A DNA stretch of 64,000 nt, taken from positions 40,805 through 104,804 of the forward strand of contig NZ_VTEI01000006.1 in assembly GCF_008180415.1 (NCBI RefSeq), in the 5' to 3' direction. A model generated the notes under the pieces. That model had not been told where the DNA came from. It ran no database searches and saw only the letters and a list, made by a program, of their open reading frames with translations. Shown here one piece after another: positions 55,721 through 64,000 of the stretch (positions within the stretch are counted from its first letter, which is position 1; each line of letters starts with the position of its first letter). A program made the position numbers and the translations under genes. This DNA is from Rossellomorea vietnamensis. GTDB lineage: Bacteria > Bacillota > Bacilli > Bacillales > Bacillaceae_B.

Positions 55721-55844
55721 AGCAACGTATATTTCCACTGTTTTCCTCATCGCAAAAGACCGTTTTATTCATAATCTAAAGGGTAAACAAAGATACAAAG
55801 AATAACTTACCCTTGAAAATCAGCAGAAATTTAGGAGGTATTCC

Positions 55845-56180
55845 ATGATCATTGTTTACGCAAGCATAGCCCTGTTTGTTCTCTCGATTGCATACCTGGG
55901 ATATAAAGGCTTTAAGTTCATGAAGGAAACCAAACCGACCATCAACCACTTGAATAAAACGGTAGAGAGCCTGCAGCAAAGAGCACAAACCCTGCAGGAG
56001 GAGACCAATGAACTTTCTACACACAGCCAGGAAATCAAAGAAGATATTGATACTAAGAAAGATAACATTCAATATACAGTTGGTGCCGTTAAACAACTGC
56101 CAAAGCCTGTAAAGAGAATTTGGGAAAATAACTTCAAGAAGCCTGAAGAAGGAAAGAATTATCGTACTTCCAATGGGTGA
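55845..56180 (+). CDS. DUF948 domain protein (YtxG-like)
   Basis: A 111-residue protein with an N-terminal membrane helix (IIVYASIALFVLSIAYLGYKGF) and a long coiled region (KPTINHLNKTVESLQQRAQTLQEE and following) typical of DUF948. YtxG of B. subtilis is a general-stress protein of this kind; the role is unknown. RBS AGGAGGT. Divergent from trpS; own terminator. Confidence 0.85.
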   Translation: MIIVYASIALFVLSIAYLGYKGFKFMKETKPTINHLNKTVESLQQRAQTLQEETNELSTHSQEIKEDIDTKKDNIQYTVGAVKQLPKPVKRIWENNFKKPEEGKNYRTSNG

Positions 56181-56184
56181 TTTT

Positions 56185-56210
56185 AAGACTCGTCTATGGA
56201 CGGGTCTTTT
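56185..56210 (+). terminator. Intrinsic terminator of the DUF948 gene
   Basis: Stem AAGACTCGTC / GACGGGTCTT with TTTTT following. Confidence 0.87.
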
Positions 56211-56459
56211 TGGGGATTTCTTAAAGAATTCTGGAATGAAAAAGAACTTTTCTTTGGTACCGACGAAACTTATAATTCATTCAAAACGTATTAATGTTTG
56301 TTTCTCAGTTAAGAAGGCGCAACTCGAATACAAAAGCCGATAAAAATTTTTAAAGATAACAAGGAGAGTTAGTATTAACTATTTAATAGCATTCAGATTA
56401 TCGATTCATAATTAAAGAGAGTAAAGCTCGAGCCCTACAATCTTCCCTTGAAAACAAAT

Positions 56460-56490
56460 AAACCGTCCTGTGCATGACACAGAACGGTTT
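56460..56490. terminator. Bidirectional terminator after glpD
   Basis: Stem AAACCGTCCTGTG / CACAGAACGGTTT with T-rich sides. The rest of 56211-56552 shows nothing else. Confidence 0.83.
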
Positions 56491-56552
56491 TTATCATTGA
56501 AAAGAATCAGGCAGCTTCTCATTGGATTACTGGTTTTTATGATCGTTTCTGG

Positions 56553-58214
56553 TTACATTACCGGCACTTGTGCATCTCTAATTGCATTGTCCAAGTCAAT
56601 GAGATATTGCCTCTTTAATCCCGGTTTCCAGTCAAGCAGGATAGCCATCATTTCGACAATCTCTTTTTTCCACTGCTTCACCCATTCTATATTGAAAAAC
56701 AGTTTACCTGTCCTTCTCATGAAGAAGTCAATTGGCGTGACGGCCATTTCTTCATTGATGGAATAAAGAAGCATGGCATATATTTCGGCAGGCAGTTCAT
56801 TATTTGAAGACTTTGTTGTTTTTTTGTAAGAATGAGCCATTTTGAAAAGTTCATCTGCATTCGATCCGTACTGTTGAACAAGTTTCCGTCCTGCATCAAT
56901 GCTTAATCCGAATTGTTCCGCTTCCATTGCTTTCTTATCTATAAAGTTCTGGAACCCTGATGAGCCCCCGAAATCTCCGCCGGATAACGGAAGATGTTTA
57001 GTGCTGGAGCCTGGAAACTCTCTCTTGGTTTGCTGCTTCAACCTCTTGGCAATGAGGTCGACCACATGCTCCGCCATTTTCCGGTAGCCCGTCAACTTCC
57101 CGCCTGCTATTGTAACCAAGCCGCTGTCTCCTTCCCAGACTTCATCTTTGCGGGAAATTTCAGAAGGGTCTTTTCCTTTCTCATAAATCAACGGCCGGAT
57201 GCCTGCCCAGTTCGACTCTACATCTTCTTTTGTGACTTTTACATCAGGGAACATATAGTGAATCGCATTCAGCAGGTACTCTCTGTCCCCCTCTGTCATT
57301 TTTGGGGAAGTGGCATCTCCTTCAAAAAATGTATCGGTTGTGCCGACATATGCTTTTCCTTCCCTGGGTATAGCGAATACCATCCTGCCGTCCTGTGTAT
57401 CAAAGTAAACGGCTTGCTTCAAAGGGAATTTTTTTTGGTCTATCACAATGTGTACCCCTTTTGTATGACGAAGCTTTTTATTATTGATTGAGTAATCTTT
57501 TTTCCTTACTTCATCCACCCAGGGTCCAGATGCATTGACAACTGTTTCAGAGTGAATCTCAAATGTTTCTCCAGAGAGCACATCCTTGGCTTGAATTCCC
57601 TTTACCTTTTTATCCTCATAAATGAAATGCTCTGCTTTCACATAATTCAAAGCAGCTGCTCCATACTCAACCGCCTTCTTCATTGTTTCGATTGTCAGCC
57701 TGGCATCATCCGTCCGGTATTCAACATAATAGCCTCCACCTTTAAGTCCTTCCCGTTTGACAAGAGGCTCCTTTTCCATCGTTTCAGATGAAGAAAGCAT
57801 TTTTCTTCGTTCAAGCCTCTTTACACCGGCAAGATAATCATATACCCGTAATCCGATGGAGGTGCTGAATCTCCCGAAGGTCCCGCCTTTATGGATCGGC
57901 AGCAGCATCCATTCGGGTGTTGTAACATGAGGAGCGTTTTCGTACACGATCTCTCTTTCCTTTCCCACCTCGGCAACCATTTTCACTTCATATTGCTTTA
58001 AATACCGCAAGCCTCCGTGAACCAGCTTGGTCGATCGGCTGGAAGTTCCTGCTGCATAGTCCTGCATTTCCACGAGGGCGACCTTCATGCCGCGATTCGC
58101 TGCATCCAAAGCGATTCCGGCTCCTGTAATGCCTCCCCCAATGATTGTGATGTCAAAATAATCGTTCTTTAACTTTTCTTTGATTTGACTTCTTTGCAAG
58201 CTCGAAAAACTCAT
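56553..58214 (-). CDS. glpD: Aerobic glycerol-3-phosphate dehydrogenase
   Basis: A 553-residue FAD enzyme at the membrane that oxidises glycerol-3-phosphate to DHAP and passes electrons to menaquinone. The N-terminal dinucleotide motif is [19 protein letters not shown] (residues about 23-41), followed by [15 protein letters not shown], and [27 protein letters not shown] mid-protein. The gene has its own promoter region and a leader terminator of the GlpP-responsive type. RBS CGGAGGA. Confidence 0.97.
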   Translation of the reverse strand: MSFSSLQRSQIKEKLKNDYFDITIIGGGITGAGIALDAANRGMKVALVEMQDYAAGTSSRSTKLVHGGLRYLKQYEVKMVAEVGKEREIVYENAPHVTTPEWMLLPIHKGGTFGRFSTSIGLRVYDYLAGVKRLERRKMLSSSETMEKEPLVKREGLKGGGYYVEYRTDDARLTIETMKKAVEYGAAALNYVKAEHFIYEDKKVKGIQAKDVLSGETFEIHSETVVNASGPWVDEVRKKDYSINNKKLRHTKGVHIVIDQKKFPLKQAVYFDTQDGRMVFAIPREGKAYVGTTDTFFEGDATSPKMTEGDREYLLNAIHYMFPDVKVTKEDVESNWAGIRPLIYEKGKDPSEISRKDEVWEGDSGLVTIAGGKLTGYRKMAEHVVDLIAKRLKQQTKREFPGSSTKHLPLSGGDFGGSSGFQNFIDKKAMEAEQFGLSIDAGRKLVQQYGSNADELFKMAHSYKKTTKSSNNELPAEIYAMLLYSINEEMAVTPIDFFMRRTGKLFFNIEWVKQWKKEIVEMMAILLDWKPGLKRQYLIDLDNAIRDAQVPVM

Positions 58215-58243
58215 CTGTCATTCCTCCGCTTCTGTTGTATACA

Positions 58244-58300
58244 ATAAAAAAGAGACCGTGAACAAACATTATGAAAGCAGCATAATGTTGTCAGGTCTCT
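58244..58300 (-). promoter_or_regulatory. glpD leader terminator, likely GlpP target
   Basis: On the minus strand the transcript folds AGAGACC...GGTCTCT with an inner ACATTATG / CATAATGT stem, followed by T6, some 35 nt before the glpD start codon. In B. subtilis a terminator in this position is overridden by GlpP with glycerol-3-phosphate. A -10-like TATTAT lies upstream near 58333-58340. Confidence 0.82.
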
Positions 58301-58387
58301 CTAAATTCTCTAACCGTTTATTAACTTGTGTTTATAATACCATAACCTTCAGATTTTTAAAAATGTTATGTCTTGGTTTAATTTAAA

Positions 58388-58519
58388 GGCTGTTTTAGGA
58401 TAGATTGCTGCTTTCGGATATCTCCGGATACTAAGAGTTTTATCTTATCTCTTATCGGGAAAGAGCAGCTCTTTTCTTCAATATTACCATTTTTCAGCAA
58501 CAGAGTTTACGGAAAAAGC

Positions 58520-58520
<1 letters not shown>
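58388..58520. mobile_element. Short (type A) MITE-like element at the glpK stop codon, 133 bp
   Basis: Starts GGCTGTTTTAGGATAGATTG, ends GTTTACGGAAAAAGCC. Flanks AATTTAAA (58380-58387) and TATTTAAA (58521-58528) match at 7 of 8. The last base of the element is part of the TAG stop of glpK. Confidence 0.85.
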
Positions 58521-60040
<1,520 letters not shown>

Positions 60041-60068
60041 TCATAGGATTCTGAAAAAAAGCAGAAAA

Positions 60069-60105
60069 ACCCACACAACTATCGCTGGCGATAAACTGCG
60101 TGAGT
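60069..60105 (-). promoter_or_regulatory. glpK leader terminator, likely GlpP target
   Basis: On the minus strand the leader folds ACTCACGCAG...TTGTGTGGGT (with a bulge and G-U pairs) around ATCGC / GCGAT, then TTTTTCTGCTTTTTTT. It lies between the glpK promoter and its start codon, as expected for GlpP-controlled antitermination. Confidence 0.8.
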
Positions 60106-60141
60106 CTCATCTTCTCTCTTCACGAATCATTAACTTGTTTT

Positions 60142-60170
60142 AGATTAATAGATTATGGAAACGTTGTCAA
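60142..60170 (-). promoter_or_regulatory. glpK promoter with overlapping cre site
   Basis: TTGACA (60165-60170, minus strand), 17 bp, TAATCT (60142-60147). ATGGAAACGTTGTCA at 60155-60169 is a perfect match to the cre pattern WTGNAANCGNWNNCW and covers the -35, so CcpA should repress by blocking polymerase. The -35 and cre overlap the stop codon of glpP. Confidence 0.85.
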
Positions 60171-60736
60171 ATCTCTTTATCCGGATTGAAATGCTTCCAT
60201 AGTTCTCTATTTGAAGTGGTAATGGCAGATGCACCTGCTTCTATCGCTTCTTCGACTTCATTGACAGTATCGATTAACCCGCCTGCAAAAACAGGCTTTC
60301 CTGTTTCGGTTTTGATGGTTTTAATCACTTTCGGAATAACACCAGGCAGAAGTTCGACATAATCAGGATTCGAGTGTTTCACCAGTTCCATGCTTCTCTC
60401 CATCGCGGAGCTGTCAAGGACGAACGCACGCTGAATCGCTACAACCCCTTTTTTCTTCGCTTGCTGGATCGCGTTGCCTTTTGTCGATATGATTCCGTAC
60501 GGCTTGATTTCCTGGCAGACATATTGCGCACCATATTCATCACCCTTCAAGCCCTGAATCAAATCCAGGTGCAGGAACATTTTCCGGTTATTTTCCTTTG
60601 CATACTGATAGACCGTGTTAAGCATCCCGATATGCAAATCGAGGAACACACCATATTCATAGTTCGTCTGCAGCATCTTATCGAATTCTTTCATCGACCT
60701 GACTGCCGGGAGAATTTTTTGACCTTTGAATGTCAT
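60167..60736 (-). CDS. glpP: Glycerol operon antiterminator GlpP
   Basis: A 189-residue TIM-barrel RNA-binding protein that, with glycerol-3-phosphate, prevents termination in glp leaders. Marks: FLDLHIGMLNTVYQYAKENN, HLDLIQGLKGDEYGAQYV, DYVELLPGVIPKVIKTIK and KPVFAGGLIDTVNEVEEAIEAGASAITTS. It is upstream of glpK and glpD, which both have leader terminators. RBS AGAGGTG. Confidence 0.95.
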   Translation of the reverse strand: MTFKGQKILPAVRSMKEFDKMLQTNYEYGVFLDLHIGMLNTVYQYAKENNRKMFLHLDLIQGLKGDEYGAQYVCQEIKPYGIISTKGNAIQQAKKKGVVAIQRAFVLDSSAMERSMELVKHSNPDYVELLPGVIPKVIKTIKTETGKPVFAGGLIDTVNEVEEAIEAGASAITTSNRELWKHFNPDKEI

Positions 60737-60847
60737 CGTGACACCTCTTTCTGGGTGATAGTTATATACTATTGTAACCTCTTAACGTCTGATATGGTTT
60801 CATCTGTTTTGGTTTTCCCTGAGTTTAATTCGGAAAGGCGTTCAGTT

Positions 60848-61545
60848 GATACCGGCTGAGCGCGGGACATTAAAATGAGAAATCTCCGAGTTGATGTACC
60901 TCGCTGGCTGAGCGAGGTACACTAAAATGAGAAACGATTGTGTTGATGTACCTCGCTGACGGAGCGAGGGACATCATAATGAGTAATGCTCGAGTTGATG
61001 CACCCCGCTGGCGGAGCGAGGTACATTAAAATGAGAAATCCCCGAGTTGATGTACCCCGCTGGAGGAGCGAGGTACATTAAAATGAGAAATCCCCGAGTT
61101 GATGTACCCCGCTGGCGGAGCGAGGTACATTAAAATGAGAAATCCCCGAGTTGATGTACCCCGCTGACGGAGCGAGGGACATCATAATGAGAAATCTCCG
61201 AGTTGATGTACCCCGCTGGGGGAGCGAGGTACACTAAAATCAGAAATCCCCGAGTTGATGTACCCCGCTGGCGGAGCGAGGTACACTAAAATGAGAAATC
61301 CCCGAGTTGATGTACCCCGCTGGCGGAGCGAGGTACACTAAAATGAGAAACGCTTGTGTTGATGTACCTCGCTGGCGGAGCGAGGTACATTAAAATGAAA
61401 AATCCCCGAGTTGATGTACCCCGCTGACGGAGCGAGGGACATCATAATGAGAAATCTCCGAGTTGATGTACCCCGCCGACGGAGCGAGGTACATTAAAAT
61501 GAGAAACGCTTGTGTTGATGTACCTCGCTGACGGAGCGTAGTCTA
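60848..61545. repeat. Tandem array 2, 52-bp period, about 13 copies with internal hairpin
   Basis: After a shortened first unit (60848-60892), twelve units start every 52 bp from 60893 (60893, 60945, ... 61465), then a partial unit from 61517. Each unit has a palindrome, GTACCTCGCT / AGCGAGGTAC, then AAAATGAGAAATCCCCGAG. Variants occur along the array (e.g. GGGACATC in place of GGTACATT). Not coding, and no promoter is seen. It lies between glpP and mutL. Confidence 0.95.
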
Positions 61546-61584
61546 TCAAAGCAATTATATGAACATGGATGCTGAGATTGGAGG

Positions 61585-61915
61585 TTTCACGCTGTATAAA
61601 CGGCCTTTTTACTGCATCAAGTTTCTAATTCTAAGTTTTCATGCTGTTTTAACGATCTTTTTACTGCATCAAGTCTCTAATTCTATGATTTCATGCTGTA
61701 TAAACGATCTTTTTACTGCATCAAGTCTCTAATTCTATGATTTCATGCTGTATAAACGATCTTTTTACTGCATCAAGTCTCTAATTCTATGATTTCATGC
61801 TGTATAAACGCTCTTTATACTGCATCAACTCTCTAATTCTTGAATTTCATGCTGTATAAACGCCTTTTTTTACTGCATCAAGTTTCTAGTTCTATGATTT
61901 CATGCTGTATAAAAT
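61585..61915. repeat. Tandem array 3, 52-bp period, about six copies
   Basis: Units start at 61585, 61637, 61689, 61741, 61793, 61845 and 61898 (partial; one extra T). The consensus starts TTTCATGCTGTATAAACG and continues TTTTTACTGCATCAAG, so each unit has an imperfect palindrome (ATGCTGTA / TACTGCAT). The sequence is unrelated to array 2, only 45 bp away. Beyond it, 61916-62003 shows nothing. Confidence 0.95.
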
Positions 61916-62003
61916 AAATTTCATGCTTAAAGCCCCTGACCAGCACACATATCTGCTTCGCACAACGCCAGCGAGGTCCGCTTTAATAGCAGGTTTTAAA
62001 AAA

Positions 62004-62027
62004 GCTTATACACTACTGCGTATAAGC
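62004..62027 (-). terminator. Intrinsic terminator of mutSL
   Basis: Stem GCTTATAC / GTATAAGC followed by TTTTTT on the minus strand, eight bases after mutL. Confidence 0.88.
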
Positions 62028-62035
62028 CTCTTTCC

Positions 62036-63895
62036 CTACATAACCCGCTTGAACATCTTCTCCATCTCATAAACTGAATAGTGAATGATGATCGGGCGGC
62101 CGTGCGGGCATGTGAATGGATCCTCAGACCGCCGCAGTTCATCCAGCAGCGCTGAAATTTCTTCGTTCCTCAAGTACTGATTCGCCTTGATTGAAGCTTT
62201 ACAGCTCATCATGATGGCCGCTTCTTCCCGAAGTTTTTTTATATCAACCTTTTTCATATTGAGAAGCTGTTCTATCATTTCATCGATCAGCTCGCCTTCC
62301 TGGCCAGCAGGCAGCCATTGAGGATGTGAGCGGATGATGAAGCTGTTGTAGCCGAACTCCTCCAGAAAAACGCCGACCTTTTCAAGCTCTTCTTTGTGCT
62401 CGACGATTTTCATATACTCATCTGCAGAATATTCGAGAGTGATCGGAACAAGCATTTCCTGGAGTTCATTCTCCACTTTTCCGACTTTCTCCCTGAAGTA
62501 TTCATATTTGATGCGTTCCTGTGCCGCATGCTGATCAATGATGTATAAGCCATTTTCGTTCTGAGCAAAAATATATGTTCCGTGCATCTGTCCGACAGGA
62601 TATAAAGGCGGAACTCTTGAGGCCTTGGGTTCTTCCTGCTCCACCAGGTGAGTTCTTTGTGGAGTAGTTTTTTCTACTTCCGGTTTCTCTTCATGAATCA
62701 CCGAAGCTTCCTCTTCTTCGAAACCAACCGGTTCTGGGTTTTTATACAGCATCTCCAAAACTTCCTTAGGAGGCAGGTTTTCCTGCTGAAAGGTTCTTTC
62801 CGGCATCTTTTCTATACTTTTTTCTTCTGGCAGGTGATCTAATGTAAACGCACCCTGTTCAGACTGGGGTTTCATTGGCTTTGGCTCTTTGTAACCTGAT
62901 GGAATGAGTTCTTTTGTTTTAAAAGAATCTCTTATTGCACCGGATACCAGTTCGAACAGCTCAGGTTCTTTACTGATTCTCACTTCCATTTTAGAAGGAT
63001 GAACGTTTACGTCCACCAATAAAGGATCCATTTCGATTGACAGCAATACAATTGGATATCTTCCTATCGGCAGAAGTGTGTGGTATCCTTCACCGATGGC
63101 TTTGGCCAAACCGTAATTCTTGATGAATCTGCCATTGATCATGGTTGAAATATAGTTCCTTGAAGCTCTTGTGATTTCCGGAAGAGAGATATACCCTTTG
63201 ACTGAGAAATCCAGCGACGACGCTTCAATCCTGACCATTTTCCTGGCAATATTGGTTCCGTAGATAGCTGAAAGCACCTGCCGGACATCTCCATTTCCAT
63301 TTGTATGAAGCAATGTTTTGCCATTGTGTATGAGCTTGATTGATATATCAGGATGTGAAAGGGCGATCCGGTTTGTTACATCAGTGATATTGCCAAGCTC
63401 TGTATGGATCGTTTTCATATATTTTAACCGTGCAGGTGTATTGAAAAAAAGATTCGATACCGTTATATCCGTTCCCCGCCTGCTTGAAGATTTTTCCTGT
63501 GCAAGTACCTTTCCTCCCTGCAGCTTAATCTTTACTCCAGGTCCGTCACCTGTGCTGGTAAGCATGTCCAGATGGGAAACAGAAGCGATACTTGGAAGTG
63601 CCTCACCCCTGAAGCCAAGTGTGCGGATTCTGAACAAGTCATTTTCATCTTTGATTTTGCTTGTGGCATGCCTGCTGAAAGCAGTGAGTACATCGTCTTC
63701 AAGGATACCGTCCCCATTGTCGATGATCCGGATGGAAGCCAGCCCGGCTTCCTCTACATGGATTTCGATAACATCCCCGTTTGCATCAATAGCATTCTCC
63801 AAAAGCTCTTTTACAACAGAAGCAGGTCTTTCCACAACTTCTCCGGCGGCAATTTTGTTAGATAACGCATCATCAAGCTGAAAAATCTTTCCCAT
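62036..63895 (-). CDS. mutL: DNA mismatch repair protein MutL
   Basis: A 619-residue GHKL ATPase and nicking endonuclease. N-terminal: [24 protein letters not shown] (ATP site I), [10 protein letters not shown] and [16 protein letters not shown] [15 protein letters not shown]. The C-terminal domain has [14 protein letters not shown], the metal-binding endonuclease motif of MutL in bacteria without MutH, and zinc-site elements including CPHGRP near the end. A Pro/Glu-rich linker joins them. ATG 63895 is 7 nt after AAGGAGG; the GTG two codons earlier overlaps the SD. It follows mutS by 12 bp. Confidence 0.97.
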   Translation of the reverse strand: MGKIFQLDDALSNKIAAGEVVERPASVVKELLENAIDANGDVIEIHVEEAGLASIRIIDNGDGILEDDVLTAFSRHATSKIKDENDLFRIRTLGFRGEALPSIASVSHLDMLTSTGDGPGVKIKLQGGKVLAQEKSSSRRGTDITVSNLFFNTPARLKYMKTIHTELGNITDVTNRIALSHPDISIKLIHNGKTLLHTNGNGDVRQVLSAIYGTNIARKMVRIEASSLDFSVKGYISLPEITRASRNYISTMINGRFIKNYGLAKAIGEGYHTLLPIGRYPIVLLSIEMDPLLVDVNVHPSKMEVRISKEPELFELVSGAIRDSFKTKELIPSGYKEPKPMKPQSEQGAFTLDHLPEEKSIEKMPERTFQQENLPPKEVLEMLYKNPEPVGFEEEEASVIHEEKPEVEKTTPQRTHLVEQEEPKASRVPPLYPVGQMHGTYIFAQNENGLYIIDQHAAQERIKYEYFREKVGKVENELQEMLVPITLEYSADEYMKIVEHKEELEKVGVFLEEFGYNSFIIRSHPQWLPAGQEGELIDEMIEQLLNMKKVDIKKLREEAAIMMSCKASIKANQYLRNEEISALLDELRRSEDPFTCPHGRPIIIHYSVYEMEKMFKRVM

Positions 63896-63907
63896 GTTCA
63901 CACCTCC

Positions 63908-64000
63908 TTATTTTTTCAATTTCTTTTGCAGATCATAAAGTGCATTCATGGCCTGCAAGGGGTTCATTTCTAGAATGTCGAAGGATTTTAATTCTTCCAT
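63908..64000 (-). CDS. mutS: DNA mismatch repair protein MutS, C-terminal fragment
   Basis: The last 30 codons run in from the right edge: FDILEMNPLQAMNALYDLQKKLKK then TAA. The pattern (D-I/V-L-x-M-N-P-x-x-A-x-x-x-L-Y-x-L) is the known C-terminal end of MutS. It is directly upstream of mutL, as in other bacilli. Confidence 0.9.
   Translation of the reverse strand: MEELKSFDILEMNPLQAMNALYDLQKKLKK

Noticed and set aside
58301..58330. cre site ahead of glpD
   Set aside because: TAATAAACGGTTAGA has three mismatches to the cre pattern at conserved positions; only the glpK site is a full match.
60848..61915. CRISPR array
   Set aside because: Units are contiguous 52-bp repeats without unique spacers, and no cas genes are near.

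Overview
The window is chromosomal DNA from a spore-forming member of the Bacillaceae (low-GC Firmicutes), close in gene content and order to the Bacillus subtilis mutSL / miaA-hfq-spoVK-hflX-ynbB-glnRA / lexA-yneA-yneB-ynzC-tkt-sirA-yneF block. Sporulation genes (spoVK, sirA with a 0A box, an alpha/beta-type SASP with a sigma-G-like promoter), a T-box trpS leader, LexA and GlnR operators and a cre site all fit that assignment. I cannot name the species. Almost every gene is on the minus strand, so the region reads from right to left.

Right to left: the C-terminus of mutS, then mutL; a 1.3-kb intergenic stretch with two 52-bp tandem arrays; glpP-glpK-glpD without glpF, where glpK and glpD each have a leader terminator of the GlpP type; trpS behind a Trp-type T-box leader; a small acid-soluble spore protein; an FAD-dependent oxidase coupled to a half-size MFS protein; miaA-hfq-spoVK; a decayed sigma-54 activator next to a class III aminotransferase; a TRIC-type channel; hflX-ynbB-glnR-glnA; a third 52-bp tandem array; and a secreted subtilisin.

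From about 37 kb down to 10.7 kb lies a variable block. It holds a MurJ-like flippase, a GrpB protein, an alpha/beta hydrolase, SDR and MDR dehydrogenases, a glutamate/dicarboxylate symporter, a class B PBP, several GNAT acetyltransferases, YvbH, an SGNH hydrolase, a VanZ protein, a TipA/Mta-type MerR regulator, an aminoglycoside 6-adenylyltransferase-like protein, a single polypeptide that joins an ECF-sigma-like part to a zinc-finger anti-sigma and a DUF4179-type exodomain, an EamA transporter and an rRNA methyltransferase. Several genes here are broken: a NUDIX gene with three stops, a nucleotidyltransferase with a frameshift in a 6-C run, and a possible A11-tract frameshift in a DUF5412 gene. 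The left end carries the SOS locus lexA/yneA-yneB, then ynzC, tkt, sirA, yneF, a CamS lipoprotein and a heterodimeric ABC exporter.

The strongest structure not explained by genes is intergenic. (1) A family of non-coding, MITE-like elements with terminal inverted repeats of the form GGCTSTTTTCG...CGAAAASAGCC, several flanked by 8-bp A/T-rich direct repeats (two perfect, four 7/8), in three size classes (133-200 bp, about 220-260 bp, and about 740 bp). They sit in terminator T-tracts, at stop codons, and between a T-box and its gene. (2) Three tandem arrays of unrelated sequence that all have a repeat period of 52 bp.
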